A stretch of DNA of 64,000 nt from Erythrobacter aurantius. GTDB lineage: Bacteria > Pseudomonadota > Alphaproteobacteria > Sphingomonadales > Sphingomonadaceae. Each line of letters begins with the position of its first letter. Within the stretch, counting starts at the first letter, position 1. The translations under genes and the position numbers were made by a program. The stretch lies in assembly GCF_023823125.1 (NCBI RefSeq), contig NZ_CP090949.1:1884001-1948000 (forward strand), written 5' to 3'. The notes beneath the pieces are model-generated. The model had not been told where the DNA came from. It saw nothing but the letters and a program-made list of their open reading frames with translations, and made no database searches. This document shows, in pieces, positions 1 to 8,432 of the stretch.

Positions 1-13
1 GGTGGCCATTTTC

Positions 14-33
14 CTCTCCCTCTTGCGGGAGAG
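14..33. repeat. REP-like palindrome downstream of hemA
   Basis: A perfect 7-bp inverted repeat (CTCTCCC at 14-20, GGGAGAG at 27-33) with a 6-base loop lies just past the hemA stop. Palindromes of this CTCTCCC/GGGAGAG type are common intergenic repeats in high-GC proteobacteria. Neither strand has a T-run after the stem, so it is a poor intrinsic terminator but could protect the hemA mRNA 3' end. Confidence 0.5.
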
Positions 34-42
34 TGTGCCGCC

Positions 43-1263
43 TTACGCCGCCTCGCGCAATTCCATATCGAGCCGGTCCCAGATTTCGACGAGTGCCTCG
101 GTCAGCTCGGTCATCATCGCTTCGGTGTGATGCGGGCCGGGGGTGAAGCGCAGGCGCTCCGTCCCGCGCGGAACCGTGGGATAGTTGATCGGCTGCACAT
201 AGACGCCGTATTCGGCCAGCAGAATGTCGCTGATCTTCTTGGCGCGCACCGGATCGCCGACCATCAGCGGAACGATGTGGGTAACGCTGTCCATCACCGG
301 CAGGCCGGCTTCGGCAAACTTCAGCTTGAGCATGGCGGCGGCCTGCTGCTGCGCGTTGCGCTCGACATTGGAAGACTTGAGGTGCTTCACCGATGCGAGC
401 ACGCCCGCGACCAGAACGGGCGACAATGACGTGGTGAAGATGAAGCCAGGGGCATAGCTGCGGATGCAGTCGACGACCTTGTTGCTCGCCGCGATATATC
501 CGCCCATCACGCCGAACGCCTTGCCCAGCGTACCTTCGATGATGTCGATGCGGTGCGCGGCGTTGTCGCGCTCCGAAATGCCGCCACCGTGATCGCCATA
601 CATGCCCACGGCGTGGACTTCGTCGATGTAGGTGAGGGCGTTGTATTTCTCGGCCAGATCGCAGATCGCGTGGATCGGGGCGACATCGCCGTCCATCGAA
701 TAGACGCTTTCGAAAGCGATCACCTTGGGGGTGTTGGCGTCCTCGGCGGCAAGCAGCTCTTCGAGATGCGCCACGTCATTGTGGCGGAACACCCGCTTTT
801 CACAGCCCGAATTGCGGATGCCGGCGATCATGCTGGCGTGGTTCAATTCGTCCGAGAAGATCACGCAGCCCGGCAGCAGCTTTGCCAGCGTCGAAAGCGT
901 CGCATCGTTCGAGACATAGCCGGAGGTGAACAGCAGCGCTGCATCCTTGCCGTGCAGTTCGGCAAGCTCGCGTTCCAGTTCGACATGCAGGTGCGTGTTG
1001 CCACCGATGTTGCGTGTGCCGCCTGAACCCGCGCCGACATCGTGCAGTGCCGCCTCCATTGCGCCGATGACGACATCGTGCTGGCCCATGCACAGGTAAT
1101 CGTTGGAGCACCAGACCGTGATCGGCTTTGGCCCGTTGTGACCGTGGAAACACCGCGCATTGGGATAGGCACCCTTGTTGCGCATGATGTCGATAAACAC
1201 ACGGTAGCGGCCTTCTTCGTGAAGACGGTCAATCGCCTGGTCGAAGATCTGGTCGTAATTCAT
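43..1263 (-). CDS. hemA: 5-aminolevulinate synthase
   Basis: This enzyme condenses glycine with succinyl-CoA to give 5-aminolevulinate, the first step of the C4 haem route used by alphaproteobacteria. At 406 residues it has the usual bacterial length. It is a class II PLP aminotransferase-fold protein: a glycine-rich [12 protein letters not shown] segment near residue 80, the cofactor-contacting DEVHAVG near 214, and the PLP lysine in EGTLGKAFG at Lys248. The ATG at 1263 is used because family similarity begins at once ([10 protein letters not shown]). It is transcribed away from the rest of the window's left block, 171 bases after murI on the same strand. The succinyl-CoA it needs is also the end product of the propionate module at 19-29 kb, although the genes are not linked. 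Confidence 0.97.
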   Translation of the reverse strand: MNYDQIFDQAIDRLHEEGRYRVFIDIMRNKGAYPNARCFHGHNGPKPITVWCSNDYLCMGQHDVVIGAMEAALHDVGAGSGGTRNIGGNTHLHVELERELAELHGKDAALLFTSGYVSNDATLSTLAKLLPGCVIFSDELNHASMIAGIRNSGCEKRVFRHNDVAHLEELLAAEDANTPKVIAFESVYSMDGDVAPIHAICDLAEKYNALTYIDEVHAVGMYGDHGGGISERDNAAHRIDIIEGTLGKAFGVMGGYIAASNKVVDCIRSYAPGFIFTTSLSPVLVAGVLASVKHLKSSNVERNAQQQAAAMLKLKFAEAGLPVMDSVTHIVPLMVGDPVRAKKISDILLAEYGVYVQPINYPTVPRGTERLRFTPGPHHTEAMMTELTEALVEIWDRLDMELREAA

Positions 1264-1434
1264 GTCTCACGCTTCATGTCTGGTGTGGACGGCACGGCTT
1301 TCTCCGCGCTCTTGACGTCCAGATTCCGAATACACACAGGCCATACAACCCGTCGACGGCCCAAAGGTTTCAGACGACTATCTAAGGAGTCAAAACGGGC
1401 TTGGCCACAGCGATCTTTGCGAGCGATTTGCAGG

Positions 1435-2232
1435 TCAAAAAGCCGCTGCGGCGCTGAATTCGCGAGAGGAAAGTGCAGCGTCCAACCCGCTCGCCGCGTC
1501 AATCGGGCCGGTGACGATAAAGCGGTTCGGCCCGGTCTTTTCCATCGGCTGCCCATCGAGCAGATGCGCGATCCGGCGCGCGATCCCGGCCGCCCCGTCA
1601 ACCAGTTGGACCTGCGGGCCGAACACCAAGCGCAGTTCATCGGCGAGCAGCGGGAAGTGTGTGCAGGCCAGCACCAGCGTATCGATCCGGTCGCCGCCGG
1701 GCATGGCGCGCAAAGCGTCCGCCACGCGCTCTATCACCGCCATGTCGACCGGCTCGCCGCGCAGCTTCGCCTCTGCCGCGCCGACGAATTCGGGCGCAGC
1801 GATCCGCAGCAGGGTCTTGTCGGCTGCAAACTGGTGTTCAAGCTCATCGACATAGCGTTGTCGAATGGTCGCTTGCGTGCCGATCAGGCCGATTGCGCCG
1901 GTTTGGGTCATTGCGGCGGCGGGCTTGATCGCGGGGACTGTGCCGACAATCGGCACTTCCAGCACCTCGCGCACATTTCCCAGCGCGATGGTGCTCGCCG
2001 TGTTGCAGGCGATGCAGACGAGACGCGGGCGGAACCGTTCGCTCATCCGCCCCAGCAGCCCGGCGACGCGGGCGGCAACCTGGGCTTCGGTCTTTTCGCC
2101 ATAGGGCAGGCCCGCCAGATCGGCGGCATAGATCACCGGCGCACCCGGCAGCACCTCGCGCAGCGCGTCATAGACGGTCAGCCCGCCAACGCCGGAATCG
2201 AACAGCAGGATGGGGGAGGACTTTTCCGACAA
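1435..2232 (-). CDS. murI: Glutamate racemase
   Basis: MurI interconverts L- and D-glutamate for peptidoglycan. Both catalytic cysteines are present, in ACNTAS (about Cys76) and ACTHFP (about Cys190), and the N-terminal phosphate-binding FDSGVGG follows the start directly. The open frame runs further upstream to 2418, but that part (Arg/Ser-rich) does not look like MurI and covers a palindromic repeat. I place the start at a TTG at 2230-2232, preceded by GGAG at a 6-base spacing; this gives 265 residues, normal for the family. The Shine-Dalgarno sequence lies next to the end of the repeat at 2241-2330. hemA follows 171 bases downstream on the same strand; plsY is divergent. Confidence 0.93.
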   Translation of the reverse strand: MSEKSSPILLFDSGVGGLTVYDALREVLPGAPVIYAADLAGLPYGEKTEAQVAARVAGLLGRMSERFRPRLVCIACNTASTIALGNVREVLEVPIVGTVPAIKPAAAMTQTGAIGLIGTQATIRQRYVDELEHQFAADKTLLRIAAPEFVGAAEAKLRGEPVDMAVIERVADALRAMPGGDRIDTLVLACTHFPLLADELRLVFGPQVQLVDGAAGIARRIAHLLDGQPMEKTGPNRFIVTGPIDAASGLDAALSSREFSAAAAF

Positions 2233-2240
2233 AACTATCT

Positions 2241-2330
2241 CCGTTCGGGCTGAGCTTGTCGAAGCCCTGTCCTTTTCTTTTCGATGCGGGGCATTAGAAG
2301 AAAGTACCGCCCTTCGACAAGTTCGGGGCG
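2241..2330. repeat. Inverted pair of sphingomonad-type REP elements between murI and plsY
   Basis: Two diverged copies of an element built on CTTGTCGAAG face each other in the 116-base gap between the divergent murI and plsY starts. The left copy (about 2241-2267) contains GAGCTTGTCGAAGCCC; the right copy (about 2309-2330) contains the complement CCCTTCGACAAGTTCGGG. The left copy can also fold on itself through GGGCT/AGCCC. The type is familiar from sphingomonad intergenic regions. The pair could form a long imperfect stem and its left end abuts the murI ribosome-binding site. Confidence 0.75.
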
Positions 2331-2348
2331 ATAGGTTGAGAGGGATTC

Positions 2349-2948
2349 GTGGAACCAATACTCGCAGCGCTTCTGGGATATCTGTCCGGATCGATCCCCT
2401 TCGGCCTGCTGCTGACAAAAGCGGCGGGGCTGGGCGATGTACGCCAGATCGGCAGCGGCAACATCGGCGCGACCAATGTGCTGCGCACCGGGAACAAGGG
2501 GCTGGCGGCAGGCACGCTGTTGCTCGATCTGATCAAGGGGCTGGCCCCGGTGCTGGCGGCCGGGATGATCTGGGCCGGAGACATGGGCGATGTCGCTAAG
2601 GCTTTCGCTGCCGGTGGCGCGGTGCTGGGGCATTGTTTCCCGGTCTGGCTCGGTTTCAAGGGCGGGAAGGGTGTGGCGACCAATGCGGGCGTATCCTTCG
2701 GCCTCGCCTGGCCTGTCGGGCTGGCCTATGCGCTGATCTGGCTTTCGATGCTCGGTATTTTCCGGATTTCCAGCCTTGCCGGGATGAGCGCGGTCGTCGC
2801 CGCCGCTGCCGCATCGGCGCTTTTCGGTTATCCGCAATTCTTCCCCGTTCTGGCCGCGATTGCGGCCCTGATCATCTATCTCCACCGCGAGAATATCGGG
2901 CGGCTCATGAAAGGTGAGGAGCCGAAAATCGGCGCCGGCAAGAAATGA
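2349..2948 (+). CDS. plsY: Acyl-phosphate:glycerol-3-phosphate acyltransferase PlsY
   Basis: PlsY is an inner-membrane enzyme that moves an acyl group from acyl-phosphate to glycerol-3-phosphate, the first acylation in phospholipid synthesis. The 199-residue protein shows the family motifs in order: GYLSGSIPFG near residue 10, GSGNIGATNVLR near 36, HCFPVWLGFKGGKGVAT near 96-112, with several hydrophobic membrane segments between. The start is GTG at 2349, preceded by a GAGAGGG Shine-Dalgarno. The C-terminus is Lys-rich and cytoplasmic. dprA begins 16 bases after the stop and is probably cotranscribed. Confidence 0.96.
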   Translation: MEPILAALLGYLSGSIPFGLLLTKAAGLGDVRQIGSGNIGATNVLRTGNKGLAAGTLLLDLIKGLAPVLAAGMIWAGDMGDVAKAFAAGGAVLGHCFPVWLGFKGGKGVATNAGVSFGLAWPVGLAYALIWLSMLGIFRISSLAGMSAVVAAAAASALFGYPQFFPVLAAIAALIIYLHRENIGRLMKGEEPKIGAGKK

Positions 2949-2964
2949 CGGAAACGCTCATCTG

Positions 2965-4125
2965 ATGGAGCAAACGGGGTCGCAGCCAAAGCTCAGCCAG
3001 CCGGAAGCCTTCGCGCGCATCCGCCTGTTGCGTTCGCCCAATATCGGGCCGGTCAGCTATCGCGCCTTGCTTGCCCGGTTCGGGACGGCAGCGGACGCGC
3101 TGGAGGCGCTGCCCGATCTCGGATCGCGCGGGAAAACGCCTTATCGCCCGATCGCGGCAGACCGGGTCGAGCGCGAGGTAGAGGCGGTGCGCGCGGCGGG
3201 TGCGCGCTACCTGTTCCACGATCAGCCCGATTATCCCGCGCTGCTAGGCGAATTGGAAAGCGCGCCCCCGATTGTGACTTGCCGGGGCAGGCTCGAACTC
3301 GCCAATGCGCCTTGTGTGGCGATGGTTGGCGCGCGCAACGCCAGCGCGGCGGCGGTGAAGCTGGCACGCGATTTCGCGGCCGAACTGGCGAACGCGGGTT
3401 TCACTGTCGTCAGCGGTCTTGCGCGCGGAATCGACGGGGCAGCCCATGAAGCGGCTTTGGGAGCGCATGGCGGCGGCACCATTGGCGTGATCGCCAGCGG
3501 GATCGACATTGCCTACCCGCCGCAGCACAGCGATTTGCAGGAGCGGATCGCCACCGAAGGCTTCCTGATCGCCGAACAGCCCCCCGGCACCGAACCGCGC
3601 GGGCGGCATTTCCCCAGCCGCAACCGGATCATCGCCGGGCTGGCAAGCGGCACTCTGGTGGTGGAGGCCGCGCCGCAATCCGGATCGCTGATCACCGCAA
3701 GGCTGGCCGGGGAGGCAGGGCGCGAGGTCATGGCGATCCCCGGTTCCCCGCTCGACACACGCTCGCACGGCTGCAACCAGCTGATCCGCGACGGGGCGGT
3801 GCTGGTCAGCACGCCGGACGAGGTGATCGAACTGCTCGAAGGCTTCACCGGCGCGCCGCGATCAAGCTTTCGGGTCGAGGATGCGGGCGCACCTTTCGAC
3901 TATGCCGAACTGAGCAAGCTGCAATGGGGCGAGGCACGGGCCGATCTGAGCGGCGACATCACCAATCTGTTGACCAAGGCTCCAATCGGGATAGACGAAC
4001 TGATCCGCCAATCGGGCGCAAGCGCGGCAGAAGTGCACATGGCGCTGCTCGAACTCGAACTGGCGGGCGGGATTGAACGGCATTCGGACGGGGCGGTCAG
4101 CCTGTCCGGCGCTACGGGGGATTGA
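2965..4125 (+). CDS. dprA: DNA-processing protein DprA
   Basis: DprA (Smf) binds single-stranded DNA taken up during natural transformation and loads RecA. It is 386 residues from the ATG at 2965; the frame is open to 2914 but that would overlap plsY and lacks family similarity. An N-terminal helix-hairpin-helix-like part (LLRSPNIGPVSYRALL) is followed by the Rossmann-like core with the signatures MVGARNAS, VSGLARGIDGAAHEAAL, IASGIDIAYP and FPSRNRIIAGL. A C-terminal winged-helix-like region near residues 325-380 (IGIDELIRQSGASAAEV) completes it. The stop overlaps the following ATG by one base. No other competence genes lie nearby. Confidence 0.95.
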   Translation: MEQTGSQPKLSQPEAFARIRLLRSPNIGPVSYRALLARFGTAADALEALPDLGSRGKTPYRPIAADRVEREVEAVRAAGARYLFHDQPDYPALLGELESAPPIVTCRGRLELANAPCVAMVGARNASAAAVKLARDFAAELANAGFTVVSGLARGIDGAAHEAALGAHGGGTIGVIASGIDIAYPPQHSDLQERIATEGFLIAEQPPGTEPRGRHFPSRNRIIAGLASGTLVVEAAPQSGSLITARLAGEAGREVMAIPGSPLDTRSHGCNQLIRDGAVLVSTPDEVIELLEGFTGAPRSSFRVEDAGAPFDYAELSKLQWGEARADLSGDITNLLTKAPIGIDELIRQSGASAAEVHMALLELELAGGIERHSDGAVSLSGATGD

Positions 4126-4757
4126 TGGCGGGACTGAAGCTTTACGAAACGATCGATATCTGGTCCGAGGCCCGGCGGTTGCTGGTTTCGGCCAAGGGGA
4201 CGCTGGGCGCCTATCTCGTGATCATGACGCTGTCGGAAACCGTGGTTGACCGGTTTCCCGAAATTGTCCCCGTCGGATGGGCTGGCTCGGCGATTACGCT
4301 TTTCATGTCCTACTGGCTGACCATCAACATGCTCTATTTCGGGGGATTGGCTCCGAACGGAGTGCAAAAAGGGCTGTTGGCCTTTCTGGGCCTCACATTC
4401 CTTTATGCGATTGTGATCGGCCTTGGCTGGGTAGCCTTGGTGTTTCCCGCATTCTATTTCGGAATCCGTTTCTCTGCCGTGCTGGGATATGGAATGGGCG
4501 AAACGGGTGATTTCAGGGACGCATTCGGGCGATCCTGGAATGCGACCAAGGGCCATTTCTGGGAAATCGCCGGGGCGCTGTTCGTGCCGCTTGTCCTGTC
4601 CGTGATTTCCTTTGCGATCATCGCTTCGTGGGCGGACAAATCGCTTCAGGTGCCGCTCGGCCCCACAATCATGTCCAATTTCTTCGCCGCCGCAACCGGT
4701 GCGACCCTGATCGCGATCGGTTTGGGGGTCTATGCCGCGGCGCGCACGAGAGTGTAG
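4125..4757 (+). CDS. Multi-pass membrane protein of unknown function
   Basis: I do not recognise a named family. The 210-residue product has four to six hydrophobic stretches (for example residues about 26-42, 52-70, 82-110, 146-166 and 184-205), with a charged N-terminal segment (YETIDIWSEARRLL) that could be an amphipathic helix. The ATG at 4125 overlaps the dprA stop (TGATG), so translation is probably coupled; a TTG three bases earlier is less likely. The segment DAFGRSWNATKGHFWEIAG between the third and fourth hydrophobic blocks resembles the repeat seen in YciC/DUF975-like membrane proteins, but this is a loose comparison. Confidence 0.8.
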   Translation: MAGLKLYETIDIWSEARRLLVSAKGTLGAYLVIMTLSETVVDRFPEIVPVGWAGSAITLFMSYWLTINMLYFGGLAPNGVQKGLLAFLGLTFLYAIVIGLGWVALVFPAFYFGIRFSAVLGYGMGETGDFRDAFGRSWNATKGHFWEIAGALFVPLVLSVISFAIIASWADKSLQVPLGPTIMSNFFAAATGATLIAIGLGVYAAARTRV

Positions 4758-4860
4758 ATTTCGGCTTGCCTCGGGCGTCATCAAATCCCACTTGACGCTT
4801 CCCGAAGCCGGGCCCCACTCTCGCGCGTACGTACACGTGTAAGGAAATCAGACCTCTCTC

Positions 4861-7404
4861 ATGCAGCTTGTCATCGTTGAATCGCCCGCCAAGGCGAAGA
4901 CCATCGAGAAATACCTCGGCAGCGACTTCAAGGTCCTGGCCTCCTATGGCCATGTCCGAGATCTGCCACCCAAGGACGGGAGCGTACGGCCCGATGAAGA
5001 CTTCGCGATGGACTGGGAGTTGTACCGGGACAAGCAGAGCCGCTTCAAGGAAATCGCCGACGCTGCAAAGAATGCCTCGCGGCTGGTGCTGGCAACTGAC
5101 CCTGATCGCGAAGGCGAAGCGATCAGCTGGCACGTTCAGGAACTGCTGAAGAAGCGCAAGGCCCTGCCGACCAAGGTTGACCGCGTGACATTCAACGCGA
5201 TCACCAAGCCCGCCGTGACCGAAGCGATGGGCAAGCCGCGCGAGCTCGATCAGCCGTTGATCGACGCCTATCTGGGCCGCCGCGCGCTCGATTACCTGTT
5301 CGGCTTTACCCTTTCGCCGGTGCTTTGGCGCAAGCTGCCCGGTGCGAAATCGGCGGGGCGGGTGCAATCGGTCGCCCTGCGCCTGATCGTTGACCGGGAG
5401 CGCGAAATCGAGGCTTTCCGGCCTGACGAATATTGGTCGGTCCTCGCCAAGCTGGAGCATGACGGGACACAGTTCGACGCGCGGCTGGTGCGCTACAAGG
5501 GGGACAAGCTGGAGAAGCTCTCGCTTGGCGAGCAAGGCATCGCCATGGAGGCGAAAGCGGCTGTCGAGGCAGGTCGCTTCACCGTTGAGGATGTCGAGAA
5601 AAAGCCGCTGAAGCGCAATCCTGCGCCTCCGTTCACCACGTCGACCATGCAGCAGGAGGCCGCGCGCAAGCTCGGCTTCTCCGCCAGTCACACCATGCGG
5701 CTGGCGCAGTCGCTGTATGAGGCGGGCGCGATCACCTATATGCGGACCGACGGCGTGCAGATGGACGGCAGCGCGATTGCCGCCTGTCGCCAGGCAATCT
5801 CGGAGCGGTTTGAAGCGTCATACTGCCCCGAAAAGCCGCGCTTCTACAGCACGAAGGCAAAGAACGCGCAGGAAGCGCACGAGGCCATCCGCCCGACCGA
5901 TTTCAGCCGCGATCGCGCCGGGACGGGCGATGAGGCAAAGCTGTATGCGCTGATCTGGAAACGCGCCATGGCCAGCCAGATGTCGACCGCGCAGCTTGAA
6001 CGCACCACGGTCACTCTGCGCGATGCGACCGGCCAGCATGAACTGCGCGCGACCGGGCAGGTTGTGGTCTTCCCTGGCTATTTCGCGGTCTATCAGGAAG
6101 GCTTCGACGATCAGGACGAGGATGAGGACGGCTTGCTTCCGCTGCTGAAGAACGGCGATCTCCCGGCCAAGAACGCCGTTGAGGCGACCCAGCATTTCAC
6201 CCAGCCGCCGCCGCGCTTTTCCGAAGCAAGCCTCGTCAAACGGCTTGAGGAACTGGGCATCGGCCGTCCGTCGACCTATGCCTCCACCATCCAGACGCTG
6301 CGCGATCGCGATTACGTGCGGATGGAGAAAAACCGTTTCTTTGCCGAGGAATCCGGGCGCTTGCTGACGGCGTTTCTCGAACGGTTCTTCCCCACCTATG
6401 TCGCCTATGACTTCACGGCGGGCATGGAGGATGAACTCGACACGGTTTCGGACGGGCGCGAGGATTACAAAAAGCTGCTCGCCCGCTTCTGGGCGGACTT
6501 CAAGCCCAAGGCTGACGAGGTGATGGAAAAGCTACCTTCGGAAGTGACCGAGGTGCTCGACGATTACCTATCCGACTACCTGTTTCCGCCGCGTGATGAT
6601 GGCAAGGATGCGCGGATGTGCCCGCTGTGCGAGCAGGAAGGCCGCGCTAATGGCCGCCTGAGCCTGCGCGGGGGCAAGTTTGGCGCGTTCATCGCTTGCC
6701 ACAACTATCCCGAATGCAAGTACACCCGCCGTTTCGCCCAGCCGGGCGCGGACGGAGCCGATCCGGCAGAGGAAGGCGTGATGGGGCAGCACCCGGAAAC
6801 CGGTGCGGACATCCACCGCAAGTCGGGACGGTTCGGCCCCTACATCGAGATGGAGGAGGACGGCACCAAGAAGCGAGCCTCGATCCCCAAGGACCTGGAC
6901 GATTTCGATCTCGATTGGGCGGTGAAGCTGCTGGACCTGCCGCGCATCATCGGCGCGCATCCCGAAACGGGCAAGGAGATAGAGGCCGCGATCGGGCGCT
7001 ATGGCCCCTATCTGCGGCACGACGGGAAATACGCCAAGCTGTCGAACACGCGCGAAGTGTTTGAAACCGGCATGAACGCGGCGGTCGCGCTGCTGGCCGA
7101 AGCTGCCAATCGCAAAGGCGGCGGGCGCGGGGCCAAGGCGGAGCCGATCAAGACGCTGGGCGAACACCCCACCAGCGGCGGCGAGATCAAGGTGATGCCG
7201 GGCCGATACGGCCCCTATGTCACCGACGGCACCACCAATGCGACCATTCCCAAGGACGTGAAGCCCGAGGATATCGAGGCGGCGCAGGCGATCGAACTGA
7301 TCGACGCGCGCGCGGCCAAGGGACCGGCCAAGAAAAAGGGGCGCAAGAAAGCCGCCCCCAAGAAAAAGGCCGCTCCGAAAAAGAAGGCCGCTGCCAAGGG
7401 CTGA
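4861..7404 (+). CDS. topA: DNA topoisomerase I
   Basis: This type IA topoisomerase relaxes negatively supercoiled DNA. The Toprim domain opens the protein (VIVESPAKAKTIEKYLG) and includes ATDPDREGEAISWH near residue 80. The active-site tyrosine is Tyr293 in ITYMRTDG. A single four-cysteine zinc-finger-like segment (CPLC ... C ... C) lies at about residues 592-621. It is followed by three TopA C-terminal repeats, each ending GR(F/Y)GPY (near 660, 714 and 783). The last 30 or so residues are a Lys/Ala tail, probably for DNA contact. At 847 residues the length fits alphaproteobacterial TopA. The 103-base upstream gap should hold its own promoter. Confidence 0.97.
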   Translation: MQLVIVESPAKAKTIEKYLGSDFKVLASYGHVRDLPPKDGSVRPDEDFAMDWELYRDKQSRFKEIADAAKNASRLVLATDPDREGEAISWHVQELLKKRKALPTKVDRVTFNAITKPAVTEAMGKPRELDQPLIDAYLGRRALDYLFGFTLSPVLWRKLPGAKSAGRVQSVALRLIVDREREIEAFRPDEYWSVLAKLEHDGTQFDARLVRYKGDKLEKLSLGEQGIAMEAKAAVEAGRFTVEDVEKKPLKRNPAPPFTTSTMQQEAARKLGFSASHTMRLAQSLYEAGAITYMRTDGVQMDGSAIAACRQAISERFEASYCPEKPRFYSTKAKNAQEAHEAIRPTDFSRDRAGTGDEAKLYALIWKRAMASQMSTAQLERTTVTLRDATGQHELRATGQVVVFPGYFAVYQEGFDDQDEDEDGLLPLLKNGDLPAKNAVEATQHFTQPPPRFSEASLVKRLEELGIGRPSTYASTIQTLRDRDYVRMEKNRFFAEESGRLLTAFLERFFPTYVAYDFTAGMEDELDTVSDGREDYKKLLARFWADFKPKADEVMEKLPSEVTEVLDDYLSDYLFPPRDDGKDARMCPLCEQEGRANGRLSLRGGKFGAFIACHNYPECKYTRRFAQPGADGADPAEEGVMGQHPETGADIHRKSGRFGPYIEMEEDGTKKRASIPKDLDDFDLDWAVKLLDLPRIIGAHPETGKEIEAAIGRYGPYLRHDGKYAKLSNTREVFETGMNAAVALLAEAANRKGGGRGAKAEPIKTLGEHPTSGGEIKVMPGRYGPYVTDGTTNATIPKDVKPEDIEAAQAIELIDARAAKGPAKKKGRKKAAPKKKAAPKKKAAAKG

Positions 7405-7473
7405 ACGCTTACGGCGTTGGCAATTCGTTTAGTATTGTCGCCTATCCCTGTCGTCAGACCAGGGACAAGTGCC

Positions 7474-7797
7474 ATGATTGAGATCGAAGTCCAGAACGAG
7501 ACTCACCAAAGCCAGCAGCGCCTTCGCTTTGCGGCGGTGCCGCGCATTGGCGAAGGAATTCGCCTGAGAGAGCCCGATGGCATCTGGGCCAGCTATGACG
7601 TGATCGACGTTTGGTATCAGAAAGCCGAATATGGCGACATCTGGATGCCCTATCTGCACGTCTGCATGACTCCAGGCGAAAGCGCCGCAGGGCAAGACGC
7701 AGAGTTTGACGATTTCGACGAAGACCTTGCGCATGATCTGCGCAACGAAGGGCACTTCGCCTCGCTGGCAGGGGAGGCAGAGCCATTCAAAATCTGA
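7474..7797 (+). CDS. Small acidic protein of unknown function
   Basis: A 107-residue protein starts at the ATG at 7474, preceded by AGGGAC; the frame is open to 7417, but the upstream part has no Shine-Dalgarno and reads like non-coding sequence. It contains no signal peptide or membrane segment. The middle has several aromatic residues (YDVIDVWYQKAEYGDIWMPYL) and the C-terminal third is strongly acidic (EFDDFDEDLAHDL). I do not recognise the family. It lies between topA and a receiver-domain gene, and its last codons overlap an in-frame extension of that gene, so the two are likely cotranscribed. Confidence 0.75.
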   Translation: MIEIEVQNETHQSQQRLRFAAVPRIGEGIRLREPDGIWASYDVIDVWYQKAEYGDIWMPYLHVCMTPGESAAGQDAEFDDFDEDLAHDLRNEGHFASLAGEAEPFKI

Positions 7798-7919
7798 TCA
7801 AACGCACGACCGGCCCGCACAAGCAGGCACAGGGTTCCGAAGGCGAAACGCTGGCCGAAAAGCTCGCCCAGGCGGAGCGCAACCGTGCCCGTGACACGCA
7901 TGTCCCCGAAGGCGAACCT

Positions 7920-8429
7920 GTGGAAGCTCCGGATGACGTGCAGGAGCTGATCGATCCGGTCAGCGGCGAAGTTGTCGAGCCGGACAAGGATTTCGATGCC
8001 ATCGTGCGCGCGGCAAAGGCCATGCGCGACGGTGCGGCCCCGGCACAGGCGCGGCAGGCGGCGCAGAAAATGTGCCTGATCGTCGATGACAGCCGCGTGA
8101 TCCGCAAGGTGTCGAGCAAGATCGCGAAATCGCTGGGCTATGTCCCGGTGGAGGCGCAGGACGGTTTCGAGGCGCTGGCGCGTTGCCGCAAGGCGATGCC
8201 GCATCTGATCCTGACCGACTGGGACATGCCGGAAATGGACGGGCTGGAGTTCGTCAAACAGCTCCGCGCCATCCCCACGCCCAAGGCGCCGGTGGTGGTG
8301 TTCTGCACATCGAAGAACAAGCCCGCCGATGTCCACGCCGGAATTCAGGCAGGCGCAGACGACTACATCGTCAAACCCTTCGACGAAGCGGCACTGCGGC
8401 ACAAGCTGGAGCGGCTGGGGCGGGGGTAA
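7920..8429 (+). CDS. CheY-like response regulator with N-terminal extension
   Basis: A single receiver domain occupies about residues 50-169: the acidic pair in IVDDSRVIRKV, the phosphoacceptor aspartate in LTDWDMPEMDG, the conserved Thr/Ser in FCTSKNK and the lysine in VKPFDE. There is no output domain, so it probably works through protein contacts. The start is uncertain. GTG at 7920 gives 169 residues, and an ATG at 8069 would give the bare receiver. The same frame is open and looks coding upstream to 7785, where an ATT codon follows a strong GGGGAGG, overlapping the previous gene. No kinase gene is adjacent. Confidence 0.88.
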   Translation: MEAPDDVQELIDPVSGEVVEPDKDFDAIVRAAKAMRDGAAPAQARQAAQKMCLIVDDSRVIRKVSSKIAKSLGYVPVEAQDGFEALARCRKAMPHLILTDWDMPEMDGLEFVKQLRAIPTPKAPVVVFCTSKNKPADVHAGIQAGADDYIVKPFDEAALRHKLERLGRG

Positions 8430-8432
8430 CGC

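Noticed and set aside
1042..2253. A 403-codon plus-strand frame opposite hemA and murI
   Set aside because: It runs across the gap between two well-supported genes and is His/Arg/Gln-rich.
4669..5691. A 340-codon minus-strand frame opposite the start of topA
   Set aside because: It overlaps the Toprim domain of topA and the end of the membrane-protein gene and shows no family signal.
7320..7401. Repeated AAG-rich DNA at the end of topA as a tandem repeat of interest
   Set aside because: It simply encodes the Lys/Ala tail usual in TopA of this group.
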